Shown here: piece by piece, positions 1 through 8,581 of the stretch
Position numbering within the stretch: position 1 is the stretch's first letter
Layout of the letters: each line of letters begins with the position of its first letter
Assembly (NCBI RefSeq): GCF_002259485.1
Contig: NZ_NPGA01000014.1
Span: 62,001-126,000, forward strand
Reading direction: 5' to 3'
DNA: 64,000 nucleotides
From: Rhodococcus sp. 14-1411-2a
GTDB taxonomy: Bacteria > Actinomycetota > Actinomycetes > Mycobacteriales > Mycobacteriaceae
Notes under the pieces: generated by a model
Seen by the model: the letters and a program-made list of their open reading frames with translations, nothing else
What the model was told of the DNA's origin: nothing
The model's database searches: none
Translations under genes and position numbers: made by a program

Positions 1-543
1 CGAGCTCGCCCAGGCGTTCATGATCCACGCCGTGCCCATCAGCGCGGTCACCCACGAGGTGTTCTCGAAGAACAGCGTGAACCCGACGAACGGTGCGCTC
101 GCGCCCGCTACCGCAGCCCAGTTGGCTCGCGCTCCGTAGGCCAGGGCGACTCGAAACACGCCCCAGGCCAACAGAATCGAGAAGCCCAGTTTGACGACCG
201 TTGCCAGCAGTACCAGGTTGTCGATCGACGGCGAGATGTAGTTGATCGCCATCTGCACGGGATTCCACAGGCCGCCCTGGCCCTCGACCGGGTAGTTGCC
301 GGCCATCCACTGATCGAGCACCAGCGAGGGGAATTGCCCGTCGCGCATGATGCGTCCGAGTTGGAGCCAGTTGGGTACGGCACCCGATTCGGTGTCGTCG
401 ATGTAGAAGAAACGGGGATCGACGCTGAGCACCAGGAGATAGCCGAGGACCACCACTGCAGCGACCGCTGCTCCCCACGCGAGGCGCTCTCTCCTGCTGT
501 CGGGCAGGGCGGCGCGCGCGATGTGGGTATCCGTGGGGGTCAA
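1..543 (-). CDS. Multi-spanning membrane protein, N-terminal part only
   Basis: The gene runs off the left edge, so only 181 N-terminal residues are visible. A TTG start at 543 has a GGAG ribosome site 7 nt upstream and no better ATG. After about 20 polar residues there is a hydrophobic segment (AAVAAVVVLGYLLVLSV). A loop with a YIDDTESGAVPNW motif follows, then at least three more hydrophobic stretches. An acidic pair in the first loop after TM1 recalls YfhO-like and GT-C-type membrane glycosyltransferases that use polyprenyl donors. This is a resemblance, not a firm assignment. It lies about 3.5 kb from glfT2 and could belong to envelope glycan assembly. It diverges from the amidohydrolase gene across 174 bp. 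Confidence 0.6.
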   Translation of the reverse strand, partial: MTPTDTHIARAALPDSRRERLAWGAAVAAVVVLGYLLVLSVDPRFFYIDDTESGAVPNWLQLGRIMRDGQFPSLVLDQWMAGNYPVEGQGGLWNPVQMAINYISPSIDNLVLLATVVKLGFSILLAWGVFRVALAYGARANWAAVAGASAPFVGFTLFFENTSWVTALMGTAWIMNAWASS

Positions 544-691
544 GGGTCAACTCCGTGAGTTCGGGCAAAGACACTCGACTGTATCTCTCGAGGTGTCCAG
601 GAACCGAAACGTCGACGCGCGAAACACGCAGGTGATCGCGAGACGGCCGACTCGGTACGGCTATTGCGAGTGACCACTCTCTAAGTTAGAT

Positions 692-716
692 TGACCTCAC
701 TCTATGACGGAGGTCA
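692..716. promoter_or_regulatory. Inverted repeat over the amidohydrolase ribosome site
   Basis: Arms TGACCTC (692-698) and GAGGTCA (710-716) are perfect complements separated by 11 nt. The right arm contains the GGAGG ribosome site of the gene starting at 718. The repeat could be an operator for the TetR protein encoded by the second gene of this operon, or an RNA hairpin limiting translation. The function is inferred from position only. Confidence 0.4.
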
Positions 717-717
717 C

Positions 718-2505
718 ATGAACTCGAACATCTCTTTCGACGTCGTCATCACCGGCGGCACTGTCTACGACGGATCCGGCGGTCCGGGAGTTCGAGCCGA
801 TGTGGGCATCGTCGACGGCGTCGTGCGGGCCGTGTCCTCCACCCCGCTCGAGGCGGGCCCGGCGACCGAGGTGGTCGACGCCACCGGAAAGTGGGTCACC
901 CCGGGCTTCGTGGACGTACACACCCATTACGACGCGGAAGTGCTCGTCGGGCCCGGTCTCGAAGAATCCGTTCGGCACGGGGTCACGACGGTTCTACTGG
1001 GGAACTGTTCGTTGTCGACGCTCTACTCCACTCCGGTCGACATCGCTGATCTGTTCAGTCGGGTGGAGGCGCTGCCGCGCGATCATGTGCTCAAGGCCGT
1101 CGATACGCACAAGACGTGGACCAGCCCCGACGAGTACATCGCAGCGCTCGAGCGCCTGCCTCTGGGCCCCAACATCGCAGCCTTGGTCGGTCATTCTGAT
1201 CTGCGTGCGCACGTGATGGGCTTGGACCGATCTACCGACCGCAGTCAGAAGCCAACCCGCGAGGAATGGCGCGCCATGTCGGACGCGCTCGAGAAGGCGC
1301 TCGATGCCGGGCTGCTCGGAATGTCGACGATGACGAACCCGTGGGACAAGCTGGACGGAGATCGGTACCGATCTCGTTCGCTGCCGTCCTCGTACGCACG
1401 GTGGAGCGAATTCCGTGCTCTGCACAAGATCCTGCGTAAGCGCGGCCGTCTGTTGCAGAGCATTCCGAACTTGAACACCAAGTACGACATGCTGTTCTTC
1501 CTGGCCTCGGCCACCGGAATCGGCCGCACTCCGCTCAAGATCTCGTTGCTGGCGGCGGCCGACGCGAAGGCCTCGCCGTGGATTCATCGGATCTTCGGCC
1601 CGCTCGCTCGCATCGTCAACGGGCCGGGCAAGGGACAGTTCCGCTGGCAGCACCTGCCCACCACATTCGACGTGTACTCCGATGGCATCGACCTCGTGGT
1701 GTTCGAGGAGTTCGGCTCGGGCCGCGCAGCGCTACATCTGCGAGAAGAGTTGGGCCGCAACGAGTTGCTCTCCGACGAGGCCTACCGCCGCTGGTTCCGC
1801 GCCGATTTCGAGAAGAAGTTCAGCTCGCGCGTCTGGCATCGAGACTTCGCGGACGCCGAGATCACCGAATGTCCCGACGCGTCGGTCGTCGGCAAGAACG
1901 TCGCGGAGGTCGCGGAAGAACGCGGTGTGCACGTGGTGGACGCGTTCCTCGATCTGGTGGTCGAGCACGGCCGAAAGCTGCGCTGGCACACGACGGTGGC
2001 CAATCATCGCAAGCGGCAGATGGACAAGCTGATCAACCAGCCCGGGGTGACCGTCGGCTTCTCCGACGCCGGTGCTCATCTGCGCAACATGGCGTTCTAC
2101 AACTTCGGCATCCGGTTGCTGCACCGTGTGCACGACGCGCGAAACGACCGCCGACCCTTCATGACCGTGGAGAAGGCCGTGCACAAGCTCAGCGGCGAGC
2201 TGGCCGACTTCTACGGTCTCGACGCCGGACACGTGCGGGTGGGTGATCGCGCCGACATCGTGGTGATCGATCCGGCGGGTCTGGACGAGGAGGTCCTGGC
2301 CTACCGGGAGGAGACCATGCCGGAGTTCGGAGGCCTGAGTCGAATGGTCAACCGCAACGACCGGGCCGTGGCCGCCACCCTGGTCGCAGGCCGAGTGGTG
2401 TTCTCCGCTGGTGCCTTTGCGCCCTGGTTCGGTGTGTCGGAGCGCGCAGGTAGCTTCCTGCGGGCCGGCACACCTACGGCTCCGCGTCGCCGGGAGCGTG
2501 TGTGA
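718..2505 (+). CDS. N-acyl-D-amino-acid deacylase-like amidohydrolase
   Basis: A 595-residue member of the amidohydrolase superfamily (Amidohydro_3 / D-aminoacylase type), which hydrolyses N-acyl bonds in the cytoplasm using metal. The N-terminal beta-sandwich part (VTGG-type opening, about residues 5-60) leads into DVHTHYDAEV, the HxH metal motif. A C-terminal FSDAGAHLRN segment and an ADIVVIDP strand are typical of the fold. The ATG at 718 was chosen because GGAGG lies 4 nt upstream; an earlier in-frame ATG or TTG would add residues without a ribosome site. It is the first gene of an operon: the next gene starts 4 nt before this one ends. The natural acyl substrate is not known, and family members often act on D-amino acids, dipeptides or lactams. 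Confidence 0.8.
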   Translation: MNSNISFDVVITGGTVYDGSGGPGVRADVGIVDGVVRAVSSTPLEAGPATEVVDATGKWVTPGFVDVHTHYDAEVLVGPGLEESVRHGVTTVLLGNCSLSTLYSTPVDIADLFSRVEALPRDHVLKAVDTHKTWTSPDEYIAALERLPLGPNIAALVGHSDLRAHVMGLDRSTDRSQKPTREEWRAMSDALEKALDAGLLGMSTMTNPWDKLDGDRYRSRSLPSSYARWSEFRALHKILRKRGRLLQSIPNLNTKYDMLFFLASATGIGRTPLKISLLAAADAKASPWIHRIFGPLARIVNGPGKGQFRWQHLPTTFDVYSDGIDLVVFEEFGSGRAALHLREELGRNELLSDEAYRRWFRADFEKKFSSRVWHRDFADAEITECPDASVVGKNVAEVAEERGVHVVDAFLDLVVEHGRKLRWHTTVANHRKRQMDKLINQPGVTVGFSDAGAHLRNMAFYNFGIRLLHRVHDARNDRRPFMTVEKAVHKLSGELADFYGLDAGHVRVGDRADIVVIDPAGLDEEVLAYREETMPEFGGLSRMVNRNDRAVAATLVAGRVVFSAGAFAPWFGVSERAGSFLRAGTPTAPRRRERV

Positions 2506-3107
2506 GCCCGAGTCAACTGCAGCGTCGGACCGAGACGATCGGAAAGTTGCTCGACGCGACCATCGAGTCGTTGTGCGAGAAGGGCTATGCCGCAACCAGT
2601 GTCAGTGAGATCGTCAGCCGTGCAGGGGTGTCTTCCGGTGCCATGTTTCGGCATTTCGACACCAGGCTCGACCTGATCGTTGCTGCAGCAGACGAGGTTC
2701 GCCGACGCCAGTTCGTGGAGTTTCGCCGTGGCCTGTCCGGTTTCGGGAGCGCGTCGATCGAGCACTGCCTCGAATTGCTCAGGGCTGCGTGCCGCGCTCC
2801 GATCAACGGTGCCTGGTACGAGCTGTTGACCGCGGCCCGTAGCGACGACGAGCTGCGAGAGAGGCTGCAGCCGTTCACAGTTCGGTATCACGACCAGATC
2901 GCCGAACTCGCTCGCACGCTACCGGTCGCCGGCGTGATCGATCCACGCCATCTGGAGACGGTGGTCTTCAGCGTCGTCCACCTGCTTGACGGCGAGGCGA
3001 TGGCCGCGGTGGTGCATCCGCAACCCGAGCAGGAGGCCATGCGGCTGAGGATGATCGCCCACTTGCTACGCGGCGGCACTCTGTACGCACTGAGCGACGC
3101 GGGATGA
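2502..3107 (+). CDS. TetR-family regulator
   Basis: A 201-residue one-domain regulator. Residues about 10-57 form the TetR helix-turn-helix, with the recognition region VSEIVSRAGVSSGAMFRHFD. The remaining helices form a ligand and dimer domain with no recognisable signature. It starts at GTG inside the stop of the amidohydrolase gene (GTGA overlap) and its own end overlaps the next ATG, so the three genes are translationally coupled. It probably controls its own operon, perhaps through the inverted repeat at 692-716. The effector is unknown. Confidence 0.85.
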   Translation: MSPSQLQRRTETIGKLLDATIESLCEKGYAATSVSEIVSRAGVSSGAMFRHFDTRLDLIVAAADEVRRRQFVEFRRGLSGFGSASIEHCLELLRAACRAPINGAWYELLTAARSDDELRERLQPFTVRYHDQIAELARTLPVAGVIDPRHLETVVFSVVHLLDGEAMAAVVHPQPEQEAMRLRMIAHLLRGGTLYALSDAG

Positions 3108-3937
3108 CCCACTGGACGGTGCGCACTCCGGGTGCCGAGCTTCCCGTCTTCGAATACGGGGACCCGGCGGCGAAGTCCACAGTGCTACTGGTACACGGCT
3201 ATCCCGACAATCGTCACGTGTTCGATCCGCTGATCGCCGAGCTCGGCGACACGGTTCGGGTGATCGTCTACGACACGCGAGGCAGTGGAGCATCCGCACT
3301 CGAGCCCGCAGCGGACGTGTCCATCGAGCAGCTGGCGCGCGACGCCTTCGCGGTGGTCGAGTCGATTCCTGACCTCACCGGGAAGGTGCACGTCTTCGCC
3401 CACGACTGGGGGTCGGTCCAGATGTGGGAGGCGATGGCCTCGCCTCGCGCATCGGCCGTGTTCGCGTCGTACACATCGGTGTCCGGGCCGAGTCTGGATC
3501 ATCTGCGGCAGGTGGCACGGGCGCGGCTTGTGCGGCCGCATCGGTGGCCGTCGTTGGTGGGGCAGTTGGCCCGGTCCTGGTACGTCTTCGGGTTTCATGT
3601 GCCCGTTCTGGGCAGACGGGTACCGGACTTGTTGGCACGGCTGAATGTCGAGGGTGAGCCGACCCCGACGGTGGCCGACCAGCAGCGCGGCATCGCCCTG
3701 TACCGGGCGAACGTGTTGCGGCGTGTGCTCCGCGGGCCTGCTCCACGGTGCGCGGTCCCGACCACCGTGGTCGTACCTACACGAGACCGCATGCTGTCGA
3801 CCAACCTCACCGACGGTCTCGATCGATGGATTCCCGATCTGCGCGTCGATCGAGTCGATGCCGGCCATTGGTGGCCGTACACGCACCCCGCCGACGCCGC
3901 CCGCGTGCTGATGGCGAGGGTGCAGGAAGCGAAGTAG
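3104..3937 (+). CDS. Alpha/beta hydrolase, epoxide-hydrolase/EphD-like
   Basis: A 277-residue alpha/beta-hydrolase-fold enzyme. HGYPD near residue 31 forms the oxyanion loop. HDWGS has Asp101 where epoxide hydrolases and haloalkane dehalogenases carry their nucleophilic aspartate, and DAGHWWPYTHP near the C-terminus supplies the catalytic histidine. An Asp rather than Ser nucleophile argues for an epoxide-hydrolase-like activity rather than an esterase; the true substrate is unknown. The start is an ATGA overlap with the TetR gene. It is the last gene of the three-gene operon, with a 111-bp gap to glfT2. Confidence 0.75.
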   Translation: MTHWTVRTPGAELPVFEYGDPAAKSTVLLVHGYPDNRHVFDPLIAELGDTVRVIVYDTRGSGASALEPAADVSIEQLARDAFAVVESIPDLTGKVHVFAHDWGSVQMWEAMASPRASAVFASYTSVSGPSLDHLRQVARARLVRPHRWPSLVGQLARSWYVFGFHVPVLGRRVPDLLARLNVEGEPTPTVADQQRGIALYRANVLRRVLRGPAPRCAVPTTVVVPTRDRMLSTNLTDGLDRWIPDLRVDRVDAGHWWPYTHPADAARVLMARVQEAK

Positions 3938-4048
3938 ACGGCGAGCGTCGGACAGATCGGTCGGGGCCTGTGCAACCATGGTCAGTGGTCTTCTTCTCTC
4001 CACGACCGCACAGAGCCACTACTCGAACTGGATGGGGTACTTCTCGGT

Positions 4049-5941
4049 ATGGACGGCACTGCTCTCGATCGTCTCGGCTCGCCATCGGATGTGTCGGCTG
4101 TTGCCGGCGGTGACGGTGAGCCCGAACTGACAGTTCAGAGATTGCTGTTCGACGGCCCGTCGCCCCTGGTCAGTGCCGATATGTACAGCTCTGTCGGTAA
4201 GGGAAATGCTGAGCGCACCCGCACGGGCGTCCGTATCGCCAAGCGCAGCGTGCTGCACACCAACAGCTACTTCGGACGGTTCCCGGCCAGCTACTGGCAG
4301 CGGTGGACCACCGTCACCGAGGTGGTGTTCCGGGCGACCGTCGCCGGTGCCGGGCGGATCGATCTGGTGGGCACGGACTACAAAGGTCACGAGCGCACGA
4401 TGGCCAGTACAACGGTCGATTCAGCGAACTCGTCGAATCAGTTGGCCGTTCCCGTCGCCACGACGCAGTTCCTCGACGGCGGCGCGCTGTACGTCCGCTT
4501 CACCACCACGTCGAGTGAGTTGTCGGTACAGGACGCGGAGTGGACCGTCGCCGCGCCGGAGAAGCTGCGTCCCACCTCGGTGGTGATCTGCACGTTCAAC
4601 CGCGCGGACGACTGCGCCAACACCGTCGCTGCCATGGCCGACGATCCCATCGCCCTGCTCGGGGTCGACAACGTCTATGTCGTCGATCAAGGCACCGATC
4701 AGGTGCAGACGCGCGAGAAGTTCCAGCGCGTGGCGGCCGAGCTCGGCGACAAGCTCGTCTACATCACCCAGCCCAACCTCGGCGGTGCCGGCGGGTTCAC
4801 CCGCGGGCTCTACGAGGTGCAGGGCAAGGGCGGCGATCCGGCCAACGTCATCTTCATGGACGACGACGTGCTGTGCGAGCCCGAGGCGATCGTGCGGATG
4901 AACTCGTTCGCCAACATGACCGTCGAGCCGGCGATCATCGGCGCGCAGATGCTCTACCTCTTGCACCCCGATCGCGTGCATGTCGGTGCCGAGGTGGCGA
5001 ACCTGCAGAAGCTCGAAGCCGGAGTGCACGTCAAGAATGCGATCTCGGACAAGAGCGCGTTCAAGCGCAAGCGCCAGCAGGACGTTCGCGTCGACGCCGG
5101 CTACAACGGCTGGTGGTCGTGCCTCATCCCGTCCGAGATCGTCGGTCAGGTCGGCTACCCGCTGCCGCTGTTCTTCCAGTGGGACGACATCGAGTACGGA
5201 TACCGTTCTCGTGCAAATGGTTTCGCGACAGTCACGCTGCCCGGTGCAGCTGTGTGGCATGCCGACTTCGCGTGGAAGGACTGGGACGAGTGGCACCGCT
5301 ACTTCAACCTGCGCAACGGCATGATCACCGCCGCCCTGCACATCGAGCTCGACGGTAGGACGCTCGCCAAGCAGCTGTTCACCGATCTGCTGCGGTACCT
5401 GGTGTCGATGCAGTACGGCATGGCGTACACGCTGATCAAGGCCGTCGAGGACTTCCTGGCCGGTCCGGAGAATCTGCTCGACGGCGGCATGGACGCTGCC
5501 GGTTCCATCCGGCGCGAACGTGCTGCGTACGGAGAAACGAAGCGGCACAACGCGAACGACGTTCCCGGGGTGCGTCCGGCGGATATGTTCATCACCCCCG
5601 CGGGACCGCACCCGAAGAAGAGCATGGAATTCGCCGTGTTGGCCAAGCGGATGCTCAATCAGTGGCGCGGCACGGTGAACCCCGGTCCGGTCGCCATCTC
5701 CGCCGACGACGCCCACTGGTGGCACGTCTCGCTGTTCTCCCACGCGATCGTCACCGATCGCTCGCAGGAGGGCGTCCGAGTTCGCCAGCGCAACAAGCAA
5801 CATGCGGTCGAGCTGCTCAAGCGGGGTGTGACCGCACTCAAGCGTCTGCGCACCGAAACCCCGACGGTCGCTGCGTCGTACCGCGCAGCGGTGCCGAAGC
5901 TGACGAGCCGAGAGAACTGGGCTCGCCTCTACGGCCAGTAG
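4049..5941 (+). CDS. glfT2: Galactofuranosyltransferase GlfT2
   Basis: A 630-residue GT2-family polymerase. It extends the galactan of arabinogalactan with UDP-galactofuranose, alternating beta-1,5 and beta-1,6 links, at the inner face of the membrane. The N-terminal beta-sandwich (about residues 1-150) precedes a GT-A domain with NLGGAGGF. The metal-binding triple aspartate is at 271-273 (FMDDDV). The catalytic-base pair is in QWDD (379-380), and the conserved histidine is in VWHADF (His404). The long C-terminal helical domain matches the mycobacterial enzyme (637 residues). The ATG at 4049 was chosen from family length. It stands alone on this strand and meets the leftward galactan-export operon tail to tail (1 nt apart). 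All key residues are present. Confidence 0.97.
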   Translation: MDGTALDRLGSPSDVSAVAGGDGEPELTVQRLLFDGPSPLVSADMYSSVGKGNAERTRTGVRIAKRSVLHTNSYFGRFPASYWQRWTTVTEVVFRATVAGAGRIDLVGTDYKGHERTMASTTVDSANSSNQLAVPVATTQFLDGGALYVRFTTTSSELSVQDAEWTVAAPEKLRPTSVVICTFNRADDCANTVAAMADDPIALLGVDNVYVVDQGTDQVQTREKFQRVAAELGDKLVYITQPNLGGAGGFTRGLYEVQGKGGDPANVIFMDDDVLCEPEAIVRMNSFANMTVEPAIIGAQMLYLLHPDRVHVGAEVANLQKLEAGVHVKNAISDKSAFKRKRQQDVRVDAGYNGWWSCLIPSEIVGQVGYPLPLFFQWDDIEYGYRSRANGFATVTLPGAAVWHADFAWKDWDEWHRYFNLRNGMITAALHIELDGRTLAKQLFTDLLRYLVSMQYGMAYTLIKAVEDFLAGPENLLDGGMDAAGSIRRERAAYGETKRHNANDVPGVRPADMFITPAGPHPKKSMEFAVLAKRMLNQWRGTVNPGPVAISADDAHWWHVSLFSHAIVTDRSQEGVRVRQRNKQHAVELLKRGVTALKRLRTETPTVAASYRAAVPKLTSRENWARLYGQ

Positions 5942-6805
5942 CTATTTCGCGCGAACTGTCGGGGCCGTGCGAATGCGTACGACGACCTGTTCGTTGTCGG
6001 CGGTGTAGCCGAGGTAGTCGAACTCGGTACCGGTGCGTGCGACGAATTCCGTCCACGCCCGGTACTCGTGGTTGCGCCAGCCGGGGAAGTTGAAGTACTC
6101 GTCGAACACGATCACCGTGCCCACCGCGAGTCGATCGGCCACCAGATCCAGCACGGTGACCGTCGACGAGTACAGGTCGGCGTCCAGGTGCAAGAACGCC
6201 AGCTTCTCGTGATGGCCCTTCAGGAAGCCCGGCAGCGAGTCCTCGAACAACCCGGGGACGATCTGTGCGCCCGGCACTTCGGGGATGGTGTCCTGCTCGA
6301 AGAGACCCTTCGGGAAACCGGTGCGCCAGGTTTCGGGGAGGCCGGAGAACACGTCGAATCCGGCGACGACGGTGATGTCCTTCCGTGAGCTCAACTCCTC
6401 GGCGATGATCTCGAGCGTGGTTCCGCTGGCGACGCCGAATTCGAGTGCCATGCCGCGAATGGTGACCTCGCCGAGGGCGAATCGCAGCGTCGCGTGCGGC
6501 CGCAGGAACGTAGGGGCCTGCGGCATCATCTCTTCGGCGAATTCCGCGCTCTGGGCGGCTGCTTCGACGTCGGAGGCGTACGGAATGTCGCGACGCATCC
6601 GCATCTCGAGGCCGCGGATGAACGCGTGCAGATCGTCGATCTCACGGCGTTGGCGTTCGAGGACGTCGAGCAATTTTGCCTGCTGATCGCTGGTCTGTTC
6701 GGCCAGCTGGGCGGTCTGCTGAGCCAGAACCTCGCCGATCGCTCGTTGAAGCTTCTCCCGTGCCGACGACTTGATGCGATCAGCGAGCTTCCGAGGTTCC
6801 GTCAT
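5942..6805 (-). CDS. TylF-type SAM methyltransferase with N-terminal coiled coil
   Basis: A 287-residue protein. Residues about 15-72 are a charged, heptad-like helix rich in Gln, Glu and Leu (predicted coiled coil). They are followed by a class I SAM domain of the TylF/macrocin O-methyltransferase kind: SAM loop EFGVASG at 122-128 and metal-type acidic motif LDADLY at 207-212. It is the last gene of the leftward wzm-wzt-glfT1 operon, 51 nt behind glfT1, so its substrate is plausibly the galactan or another exported glycan. In polysaccharide systems such as E. coli O9a, a coiled-coil methyltransferase (WbdD) caps the chain before Wzm/Wzt export; a similar role here is inference. The ATG at 6805 has only a weak ribosome site, and a GTG 6 nt upstream is possible. 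Confidence 0.8.
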   Translation of the reverse strand: MTEPRKLADRIKSSAREKLQRAIGEVLAQQTAQLAEQTSDQQAKLLDVLERQRREIDDLHAFIRGLEMRMRRDIPYASDVEAAAQSAEFAEEMMPQAPTFLRPHATLRFALGEVTIRGMALEFGVASGTTLEIIAEELSSRKDITVVAGFDVFSGLPETWRTGFPKGLFEQDTIPEVPGAQIVPGLFEDSLPGFLKGHHEKLAFLHLDADLYSSTVTVLDLVADRLAVGTVIVFDEYFNFPGWRNHEYRAWTEFVARTGTEFDYLGYTADNEQVVVRIRTAPTVRAK

Positions 6806-6856
6806 GGGCACACGGTAGCGGTACCACGCGGGTGTGCGCACCCCATGGCGGCAGCA

Positions 6857-7771
6857 TCAGGGCCTGCGGAAGTGTTCCCGACGCCCCAGCCCGCGCAACC
6901 GGAACCATTCGGCCAGACCCTTCGGGTTACGGGTGGTGATCAGGAAGAACCAGGTGAACCGAATCCACTCCTGCGGCAACAGCTTTCGCATGCCGGGCTG
7001 CGACATGAGGTAGCCGCGATTGCGGTACGTGAAGTAGCGCTTGGTCGCGTCCTCCGGGTACTGCGTGTGCATCCGGCCGCCGAGGATCGGCTTGAACTCC
7101 TCGGCCCCGTTGGGATGGACGTAGGCGGCGGTGAGGCAGGTGCCGAACTTCAGGCCCGATCGCTGCAATCGACGATGCACTTCCACCTCGTCGCCGCGGA
7201 CGAACAGCCGTAGATCGGGCACGCCCACCGCGTCGATCGTCGACGCCTTGAACAGGGCACCGTTGAACAGCGAGGCGATGCCTTCGAGAAGGTCGTCGTC
7301 CGGGTTCGCCGGGTCGATCAATTCGGACCGCAGCCGACGCCATTCGACGCCGCGGCGCAGCGGAAAGGCCAGCCGGTCCGGATCGTCGATGTCGCAGACG
7401 ACGGGGGAGACCTCGTCGAGGCCGTGGGTGAGAGCGCAGTCGTAGAGGGTCTCGAGCACCTTCGGGCCCTCGGGGCGGCCGTCGTCGTCGGCGAGGAACA
7501 CCCAATCCGCACCGAGTGATAGCGCATACAGAATCCCGAGTGCGAACCCGCCCGCGCCGCCCAGATTGTGCTGCGAACCGAGATACGTCGTCGGCAGGTC
7601 GATCGATTCCACCAGTTCGCGTACGGCGGGCTCGTCGGCATTGTCGACGACGACCAGATGATCGAGCGGACGAGTCTGCGCACCGATGACATCGAGGGAG
7701 AGAGCCAACAACTCACGCCGCTTGTGCGTGACGATGACCCCGACAATCTTGTCAGCCACCGGCTTGCCCAT
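6857..7771 (-). CDS. glfT1: Galactofuranosyltransferase GlfT1
   Basis: A 304-residue GT2 enzyme that adds the first galactofuranose residues to the decaprenyl-linked rhamnosyl-GlcNAc primer of arabinogalactan. It shows the GT-A start VGVIVTHKR, NLGGAGGFALG, the metal-binding ADDDG at 94-98, FNGALF, and VRGDEVEVHRR. This closely follows M. tuberculosis Rv3782 along its length. It overlaps the end of wzt by 20 nt; a GTG four codons in (7759) would cut the overlap to 8 nt and is an alternative start. It sits between the exporter ATPase and the methyltransferase in one operon. Confidence 0.95.
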   Translation of the reverse strand: MGKPVADKIVGVIVTHKRRELLALSLDVIGAQTRPLDHLVVVDNADEPAVRELVESIDLPTTYLGSQHNLGGAGGFALGILYALSLGADWVFLADDDGRPEGPKVLETLYDCALTHGLDEVSPVVCDIDDPDRLAFPLRRGVEWRRLRSELIDPANPDDDLLEGIASLFNGALFKASTIDAVGVPDLRLFVRGDEVEVHRRLQRSGLKFGTCLTAAYVHPNGAEEFKPILGGRMHTQYPEDATKRYFTYRNRGYLMSQPGMRKLLPQEWIRFTWFFLITTRNPKGLAEWFRLRGLGRREHFRRP

Positions 7772-8570
7772 CAGGTCCGTCTTCCCGCTCGATCTCCTTC
7801 AGGATCTGCGCGACGTGATCTCCCGCGTCGTCACCGTCGTACGCCCGCACCACGTCCTCGATGCCGCCCTGTTGGCGAATCTGACCGTGATCGATCCACA
7901 TCGCGGTGTCGCACAGCTGAGCCAGGAATTCGTTGGAGTGGCTGGCGAACACCAGGATTCCCGAGCGCTTCACCAACTCCTGCAGGCGGTGACGTGCCTT
8001 CTTCATGAATTCTGCGTCGACGGCTCCGATGCCCTCGTCGAGCAGCAGGATCTCCGGGTCGATGCTGGTGACCACACCCATCGCGACGCGCACGCGCATG
8101 CCCGTCGAATAAGTGCGCAGCGGCATGTCCAGGTAGTCGCCGAGTTCGGTGAAGTCGGCGATCTCGTCCATCTTCGCGAGCATCTGCTTGCGCGTCTGGC
8201 CGAGGAACAGACCACGGATGATGATGTTCTCGTAACCGGAGATCTCCGGGTCCATACCGACGCCCAGATCGAACACCGGCGCGACGCGGCCGCGGATGGT
8301 GGCGCTGCCCCGTGTCGGCTCGTAGATGCCCGAGAGCAGCCGCAGCAGCGTCGACTTGCCCGCACCGTTGTGACCCACCAGTCCGACGCGATCGCCGTCC
8401 TTCAGGTTCATCGTGATGTTCTTCAGAGCTTCGACGACGACGACGTCGGAGGAGTTGCGGTCGATGGCACCACCGGCCTTGCCGAGGAACGCCTTCTTCA
8501 ACGACCGCGTCTTGGCGTCGAAAATAGGGAAATCGACGCACGCGTCGTGAGTGCTGATGCTGATGGACAA
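7752..8570 (-). CDS. wzt: Galactan exporter ATPase (Wzt, Rv3781-like)
   Basis: A 272-residue ABC ATPase that drives export of lipid-linked galactan. Walker A is GHNGAGKS (66-73), the signature is YSTGM (154-158), and Walker B with catalytic Glu is ILLLDE (174-179), followed by the SHSNEF switch histidine. The length ends soon after the nucleotide-binding domain. It therefore lacks the C-terminal carbohydrate-binding domain of O9a-type Wzt proteins, as in mycobacteria. The start is taken as TTG at 8570, with AGGGG 8 nt upstream and 11 nt after the wzm stop. The family start (SISTHD) supports it, and longer in-frame extensions read through wzm. Confidence 0.93.
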   Translation of the reverse strand: MSISISTHDACVDFPIFDAKTRSLKKAFLGKAGGAIDRNSSDVVVVEALKNITMNLKDGDRVGLVGHNGAGKSTLLRLLSGIYEPTRGSATIRGRVAPVFDLGVGMDPEISGYENIIIRGLFLGQTRKQMLAKMDEIADFTELGDYLDMPLRTYSTGMRVRVAMGVVTSIDPEILLLDEGIGAVDAEFMKKARHRLQELVKRSGILVFASHSNEFLAQLCDTAMWIDHGQIRQQGGIEDVVRAYDGDDAGDHVAQILKEIEREDGPDGQAGG

Positions 8571-8581
8571 CTCGAATACCC

